A program made the position numbers and the translations under genes. Below, piece after piece: positions 57,701 through 64,000 of a DNA stretch of 64,000 nucleotides. Where the stretch lies: NCBI GenBank assembly GCA_033297075.1, contig MU858048.1, positions 186,001-250,000 of the forward strand. Reading direction: 5' to 3'. Source of the DNA: Rhypophila decipiens (taxonomy: Eukaryota > Ascomycota > Sordariomycetes > Sordariales > Naviculisporaceae). The notes beneath the pieces are model-generated. The model searched no databases, was not told the DNA's origin, and saw nothing but the letters and a program-made list of their open reading frames with translations. Within the stretch, counting starts at the first letter, position 1. Each line of letters begins with the position of its first letter.

Positions 57701-59969
57701 TGACGGTCCGGAACCTGCCCGCCGTCCAACATCCTGGCGTCTTCAATGGGCTTCGTGTTCTTGTGCTCGGCGCTGGTGGCATTGAAGGGTTGAACTAACA
57801 GGCGAGGTAGGTTGGTTGGAACGGGCCCGGGCGACTTCCTATGAGATGCGGAGTACCGTATGCCCGTACCGAATACTGGCGCTGTATATGACGATAGACC
57901 TATCAATTGCTGCCAAAAGTTCACAGCCAGTCAGTACTTTAGTAAACATGCAAGCAAGTCGAGAATCAAGAAATCCTGAACGCTACTGCCGTGGTAAGCA
58001 CCGCGGAAGGCCGGACAAGTTCCTTATTGTCTAGTCAGATCACAAACCGAAGTGACACTGTCGATCACCCAAGGAAAAAAGGAACCACCGAATAAACAAC
58101 AAAGCTTGGAGAAACTAAAGTGTTCCAGAGCTTTGGGGTTTCTGGCTTCCAACTAAAATTCAAGGAAAATTTCGGTGCTACACACATCAAGTTATCGGCT
58201 CGAACGTTATTTCGTCGTGATGTCCGGGGATTGGATCGGACTCGCCCTGAGTTTACCGTTTTATCCGTATCGACGTGGTAAAGGGCAGTCCGAAGCCATC
58301 CACATCCGTCTTCCAGAAGTCGATCCTTGGGTAGCTCAATCCGTGTTCAGGTGCTGTGAGGAGAGCTTTTCAGGAGCTCCCGTGCTCCCTTCCTGAGCTT
58401 CTCTCTTTTGTAACTCAAGCTGGTATCAATCATGTAACCCCACCTCAAATCTCTCTCACTGCTCCAGGCACATGATTGTCTTCAATTGGAGCGTTTTCTC
58501 CTTTGCAAGCATTTTCTGGATCTGGGCCTGCCACTGGAACTGACAGACGACGGCCCAAGAATACGTGGATGGTTCGTACTTGACTGTTTCGGCGTTGTTG
58601 ATGATGTCTCCGCTGTGCACTGTGTTGCTGCTGACTGCTCAGGCTGCTGTGGTTGTTTGCCCACTCAGTGTGGACCTTGTGTCAGTTTCAGTGGCCACAG
58701 GCACCAAGCAAGACACTGACGTTGGTGGGAACCCAGTTCGTCTCCGTTTCCATGCTCTTGGGGTCCACACGCATAATTGAGCTCCCGGTTCTAGATCTGG
58801 CAGGTCTCTCTTTACGTTTCTGGCCCTTTGCTTTTGCATAGCCTCATTTTCCAGTATCATGTTCTGTTACAATCGCGGATTCCCTACGAGATGCGTGTTT
58901 CTCGAGCCAGAAATCCCCGCCTTTGGCCCTTACGTAGTGTCTCAAGTCCCAAATGGATTGGGACCGGCGGACCAGTCCAGGAAATCCCCTCACTCCGGCC
59001 CAGTGCTACTTGTCGAGACTAGAAACGCAGCCGAAAAGGTACGGCGCTGACGCTACTATCTTGTGGATGTGTGGTTGTAGTCTGCCAGAGCAAAGTATCC
59101 GTAACTGTTCGAGAGGAGGGGACTCCACCTCCAACAAGACTCCAACCTATCCCGTGCTGGAGCAATTTGTGAGGGGCACATGGATAGCATCTGCTATGCA
59201 CAGTACTATACTCGCCAGGTAACAACAGGCGTCTCGTCTTCGACCTGTCGCCTCGTAATTGGGCATCTGCGCGCAGACAACCATCACAAAATCACCCATC
59301 ATCTTTCACCCACTGCATCCCTCGCTCCGAAGCACGGTGGTGGTGGTCCGACCAGAGCAGAGGTTGCTGGGTAGGCTGGCCGCTGGCTGGCAGGTTGCCA
59401 GGACCCAGACCACAGGCCACAGGCCCACCACCATCCATCTCTGGCTGGGCAAGGCACAGTCACACTTGCATGGTGCTAGCTGCACCACCAGCACCTGGGA
59501 CAGCCAGGCCGTAACGGGTAGCGGGCGGGCGGGTATCCTTAGCCTCCCCTCCCCAGTTGTCTTGGATGTCCCCATGCCACCCCTTGCCCTTGTCCCCATG
59601 CTGTTCCAGTGTTCACTCAAACCATTGAATGACAAGTGGCAATGGCGCCGAATGTGCCGGGTCATTGAAAACTGTCAAGGCCCCTCGTGGATATAAGCGG
59701 GATCCGTCGCATTTCAGCCCAAGCAGGCGACTTCTTTGAATTCACCTCATCATCTGATATTAAGGCTGCCCACCCCATCCAAACTTGCTCCCCCCTTTTG
59801 CTCATCAATCATACTTAAATCACCAGAGATCGATCTAAAAGCTTCGCCAGCTTTAGCTTTCCCTTTCCCACCACCCACCATCTACATCTAGACCTTTGGG
59901 ACAGTCGATCAACCTCAACTCAACCTATCAAGTCACTTGCTCACCAGTGAATCCACACAAACATCCACC
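51708..59969. other. 8.3-kb gene desert
   Basis: I find no protein gene on either strand. The open frames (largest 52319-52798, 159 codons) have no family-like sequence or splice support. Small features are a (GAATT)n run at about 57240-57256, a TAA-repeat near 57533-57546, and a purine-rich tract at 56631-56691. The last ~300 bases hold a TATA-like and CT-rich leader of the next gene. It may hold regulatory DNA or unannotated non-coding RNA. Confidence 0.4.
56631..56691. repeat. polypurine tract
   Basis: About 60 bases almost entirely A and G, low complexity. No function is inferred. Confidence 0.55.
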
Positions 59970-60459
59970 ATGTCTTCACTATCACAAGAGACACGCCGTA
60001 TGCAGCGCCGAGACTCCTCCACCCGGAGCAGCAGCCAAAGGAGACCAAGATTGTTGCGAGCTACGGCCACAGAGCCATCGATAGCAACCTCCAACGCCAG
60101 CCGGAATGCCCTCACAAACTGCCAGTCTAGCCGGAGGGCAACAGAGCTGCTGAGTCGGGTCGCCTTCATCTCGGGATCACCACCAGATTCCGTCACCAGA
60201 TCTACTTCACCACTGTCCACACGAACCTCCATGTTCGACGGGCAGAGTGACATGTCCTTGTCTCCCGTCAGCCACTCTGACGGCTTCGACGACATCCATC
60301 GTCCCTCATGTACGTATATGCCAAGATGTCGGTTGTTGTCAGACCTGAACTAATACCCGGTTGTCAGACTCTGGTCGATACTTCAGCTTCCCAAGCTTTG
60401 ACATGTACGAGGCCGGCCAGCAAGAAGACGATGAGAAATCCGAGATGAAGTCACCGTGA
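59970..60459 (+). CDS. small serine/arginine-rich protein of unknown function
   Basis: Two exons, 59970-60309 and 60368-60459, joined in phase 1 (TCA T|GTACGT ... TTGTCAG|AC) give 143 residues. The start has a CCACCATGTC context. The N-terminal half is basic and Ser/Thr/Arg-rich (TRRMQRRDSSTRSSSQRR). The second half is acidic, and the exon junction creates SYSGRYFSFPSFDMYE, a pattern I associate with a conserved short protein of filamentous fungi, but I cannot name the family. No signal peptide or membrane segment is present. A long gene-free region lies upstream. A frame opening at 59937 adds 11 residues and is less likely. Function is unknown. Confidence 0.65.
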
Positions 60460-61877
60460 TGAGGCATGTCTCAGATGAGGGAGGACAAGCTGAAACGACG
60501 CCCTTGTGCGTCCATGCAAACTTCAACGCCCCGCCAAAACGATGCCCTCGCCGACTTTCATGAATCACGGGCTGCGTCATGGCGAAGGTCGAGCACCACA
60601 TCCATTATCCAGCACAGAAACCGGATACCACTGGGGCTAGACGCCATCGTCGCCCCGTGGAGGAATATACCGGGAACCTGAGGAGGACGGGCAGGGTCAT
60701 CAAGGCGTTATCTTTCGGTGTGAAACGGCGCATCATAATCCCCCAAAAGTGTCTTCCTGTGGATTTCGATCCTGGGCTAGGGCGTCAGGCGGAACAGTTC
60801 GGTGACATACACCGACATTTGCTTCGGCAAGCAGGGGACAAGATCCAGGGCCGATGGGAAGGTTACCAACCAACCGGTGGAGGACGGGGATCCGAACGTG
60901 GCATACCCACTTGGGGTCTGACCGCTCACGTCCGACACACTTGTGTACATACTATTGCTTAATGGCGTCGTGACGTGGCCGACTCTTTTCCGGACCTTGA
61001 ATGTTGAACTATTAGTTAATCAAACACATGGGGATTGAACCATCAACCCCTGCATCTCATTCCTGACATGATTAATTTTCTTGTGTTGTTCAGTGCCTAG
61101 GGTATGATGTTGTGCTGTTGTCGCCAAGCAGATAGCCCATGAGCGAGCATCGATCTCACAGCAAGGAGCAGTTTGGTGAGGTTTTGGTCCCATTATAGCT
61201 TAGGAACGACATTGGCGTCCTGTACGTGTTGTTGAGTGGAGGTATGGTCCTTCGGGAATTAAGCAAGAGCATGTCCTTCACCGTCGGTCAGTCTCATTCT
61301 TCCCGACTCCGAGATAGGTATACGGCCGAGTGAAATATTCTAAGTTCTCCATGTTTCAAGTGGGTTGTCCTTTCTTGTCATGTGAGATTCTTGTGATGCA
61401 TTGAAAACCGTACAAGTCTGCCCTCGAAGGCTCCTGAGAGAAGTCTTCTGTGCGCGTGCACGGGAAAGAACGAATATCTCCTGACGATTGCCGAATCAGG
61501 TTATTGTTAGCTTCGTGAAATTTGCGAATCTGTTGAGAGGCAGGAAGCTTGATCATTATTCTGTGAGATGGTGACATGATCTTGGTGATCTGAAAGCTGG
61601 TGGCAAGGCGTGGGCGGGGAACTCGCAAGACTCTTATCGCTTATCGGCCCACCTTTCTTTGGTGGTGGACTCTGAGCCCTAAGCCCGCACTGGCCAATCA
61701 GAAAGCGGTGTGAGACGTGCCCCACAAAATCAGTTTTTCCGTAGGCCGTGTGGGCAAGCCCACACAACGCATGCCACAATTTACTTTGACGACCGAGAGA
61801 AAACCAAATTCCGCGACACTCGATTGCACGGCCTCCATCACCAACCAAGCAGCACCGATAAACAAGTGCTCGTCAAG
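60460..61877. other. intergenic, promoter of the eS1 gene
   Basis: No gene is seen. The final 200 bases contain a CCAAT box (about 61693), a GCCCTAA element near 61677, and a perfect inverted repeat at 61748-61765. Confidence 0.45.
61748..61765. promoter_or_regulatory. inverted repeat in the eS1 promoter
   Basis: GTGTGGGC-AA-GCCCACAC, an 8-base perfect dyad about 113 bases before the start codon of a ribosomal-protein gene. It may bind a dimeric factor. This is inference. Confidence 0.4.
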
Positions 61878-63005
61878 ATGGCTGTTGGAAAGTAGGTCGC
61901 ACTCCCAGATACTCGAATTTCCGATTGCACGATATTTTCTTTCGATACGACGTGGTCAACTTCAACATCCGAGAGTAGACTTTTTGCATCGCTTTCGGTT
62001 CGGTTGCTAATCGGTCGGAATAGGAACAAGAGACTGTCCAAGGGCAAGAAGGGCCTCAAGAAGAAGACCGTCGACCCTTTCGCCCGCAAGGACTGGTACG
62101 GCATCAAGGTAAGGAGGACGACTTTTCCAAGGCTTCAATTTACGCGAGAGATTGGAAAACTGACCGCGATTCGACTTATCTAGGCCCCCGCGCCATTCAA
62201 CGTCAGAGAGTAAGATCTTTGCCCACGCTCCGCTCGCACAGACCGATCGAAATCCATTCCGAAGCGCAAGCCATTCTAACCCGTCTTTCCAGTGTCGGCA
62301 AGACCCTGGTCAACCGGACCACTGGTCTCAAGAACGCCAACGATGCTCTGAAGGGCCGTATCGTCGAGGTCTCCCTCGCCGATCTCCAGAAGGATGAGGA
62401 CCACTCTTTCCGCAAGATCAAGCTCCGTGTCGACGAGGTCCAGGGCAAGAACTGCTTGACCAACTTCCACGGTCTCGACTTCACATCCGACAAGCTTCGC
62501 TCGCTCGTCCGCAAGTGGCAGACGCTCATCGAGGCCAACGTCACGGTCAAGACCACCGACGACTACCTCCTCCGCCTCTTCGCCATTGCTTTCACCAAGC
62601 GCCGCCCTAACCAGATCAAGAAGACCACCTATGCCGCTTCTTCCCAGATCCGTGCTATCCGCAGGAAGATGACTGAGATCATCCAGCGCGAGGCCGCCAG
62701 CTGCACCCTCACTCAGCTCACCTCTAAGCTCATCCCCGAGGTTATTGGCCGCGAGATTGAGAAGGCCACCCAGGGCATCTACCCCCTCCAAAACGTGGGT
62801 CTCTTCCAGAATTGTACCATCTTCAGTCGGCGCCATTCTCGTTGCTAACATGCGGAAACAGGTTCACATCCGCAAGGTCAAGCTCCTCAAGCAGCCCAAG
62901 TTCGACCTCGGCGCTCTCATGGCTCTCCACGGCGAGTCCGGTACCGACGATGCTGGCCAGAAGGTTGAGCGGGAATTCCGTGAGCAGGTTCTCGAGGCCG
63001 TATAA
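61878..63005 (+). CDS. RPS1: 40S ribosomal protein eS1 (S3a)
   Basis: A small-subunit ribosomal protein near the mRNA exit site. Five exons, 61878-61891, 62024-62108, 62184-62209, 62293-62794 and 62862-63005, give 256 residues, the expected length. The start [19 protein letters not shown] is invariant across eukaryotes and is split after 14 bases. Further marks are [20 protein letters not shown] and the [14 protein letters not shown] segment. Codon use is strongly biased toward C-ending codons, fitting very high expression. Introns clustered at the 5' end are typical of fungal ribosomal-protein genes. Confidence 0.97.
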
Positions 63006-64000
63006 AGGGTTGATGCTATGGGGAAGGCACCGGGCAGGGTTTTCATCTAGCAGCACCTCTTTTTGGGCATGGGTCTTGTTTCTCGTTGCATTTGGCGTGG
63101 GCTCATGATAAACTGGCCAAGGGTAACGAATTTTTCGTCACACCAGACGGGAATCATGGAATTAAAAGGATCATAAATGACTGCGGGGCCATGAGAGGTT
63201 GATACTGCAAACGGCGTTTTTTCCAGCTTGGTTTAATTTATGTGGAGTTGGTTTGTGACGAGCCTCAAGTGCAAACAAAACGCTGGATGTTGGTGATTTC
63301 AACTACGCAGGCCCCAGTCTTTATGGCCAAGACTCAGTTAGACAAGACTGCGAAGGCTTCTTGTTAGATCAGCCAGCGCCCAGGTCAGTGGTGCCTGAAG
63401 AGTCCTGGATGAAAACTAATGACTTTAAACTCAATCCAATAATCCCATTCGCGATGGCTGATTTGCTGTTCTCCTGCCTATGTCCTGGGATCAACTTGAC
63501 ATAGCTGCGTTCGGGTACCCAGGTATGGTTGATCTCCAAGTTTCGTAGCAGCAAAATCTTGGGCAACCCTTTTCTTCTCCCGGTTTCGCTTCTGCAGCGC
63601 AGGGCTGCAGGCAGGAGGTTTGCTCCCGGTGTCTGAGGCCCATTACGAACAGCTAGTCCAGCCGGAGGATGCCCACAGCCAGGATATTCAGCCCTTGAGT
63701 TCGATTCTGGGAGAAGTTAATGGCCTGATCTGAGGAAGTGGACGCCCCATTTTGACCAGATAGTATAGGAAGAGACTAAGGAACGGCTATCCATTGCTTT
63801 GATGTTCGTTCGAGAACGTGTGACTTTGATAGTAGTGGAAGGGTCACGAGCTGCACTATTACTAGACGGGAGAAAGTCAAAGTTCTTGAGCAAATGGCTG
63901 CTTCTCGGTATCCCAGCGTATGCGGTCATATGTCCTTGATGGAGCCGGTTATACGTTGAAAATAAGCTATTTCGAGATTTTGAGATTCCACCATTCTATA
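63006..64000. other. intergenic, right end
   Basis: The 3' flank of the eS1 gene and further sequence without a recognisable gene. A tRNA-like A/B-box pair near 63650-63710 does not fold. Confidence 0.45.

Noticed and set aside
62276..62851. A 191-codon antisense frame in the eS1 gene
   Set aside because: It is a shadow caused by codon bias in a ribosomal-protein gene.
63650..63720. A tRNA-like A/B-box pair
   Set aside because: Acceptor and T stems do not pair.

Overview
This window comes from the nuclear genome of a filamentous ascomycete (Pezizomycotina). Sordariomycetes is my best guess, but nothing in the sequence proves the class. Most genes are split by short introns (about 45-200 bases) with GTAAGT/GTATGT-like donors and CTAAC/CTGAC branch sites. 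The gene content is typically fungal: a Zn2Cys6 regulator, an Ams2-like GATA factor, GPI-anchored wall proteins, GH115, the cellular reverse transcriptase rvt and URC1. I modelled 17 protein genes. Every spliced model closes in frame, and I give exon coordinates so they can be checked.

Left part (1-26 kb), in order: RPA subunit 3 (RFA3, +); a 1414-residue GATA/Ams2-like factor (-); a secreted PEBP-like GPI protein (-); a cysteine-rich GPI-anchored protein (+); the domesticated reverse-transcriptase gene rvt (-); a DUF2264 protein and a secreted GH115 alpha-glucuronidase side by side (+,+), which look like a small carbohydrate-degradation pair; and a ZUP1/Mug105-type ubiquitin peptidase with two C2H2 fingers (-).

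Middle part (26-32.4 kb) is a gene-poor accessory stretch. It holds a tRNA-like gene with an abnormal anticodon arm. It also holds a 320-base LTR mini-retroelement (TRIM) with identical 55-base LTRs, a 5-base target duplication and a primer-binding site that matches the anticodon arm, not the 3' end, of a Met tRNA. A Zn2Cys6 regulator follows.

Right part (35-64 kb): seryl-tRNA synthetase (SES1, +), Rheb GTPase (-), a 559-base MITE, the cohesin-release factor WAPL (-), uracil phosphoribosyltransferase (FUR1/URC6-like, +), Elf1 (-), and URC1, the GTP-cyclohydrolase-II-like gene of uracil catabolism (+), which contains a 4-nt microexon. An 8.3-kb gene desert follows, then a small serine-rich protein gene and ribosomal protein eS1. 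FUR1 and URC1 act in the same uracil-degradation route in yeasts and sit 3 kb apart here. Most other neighbours are unrelated housekeeping genes.

The items most worth following up are the TRIM with half-tRNA priming and tRNA-like interior, the rvt gene, the URC1 microexon, the FUR1/URC1 proximity, the MITE, and the two damaged or odd tRNA loci.
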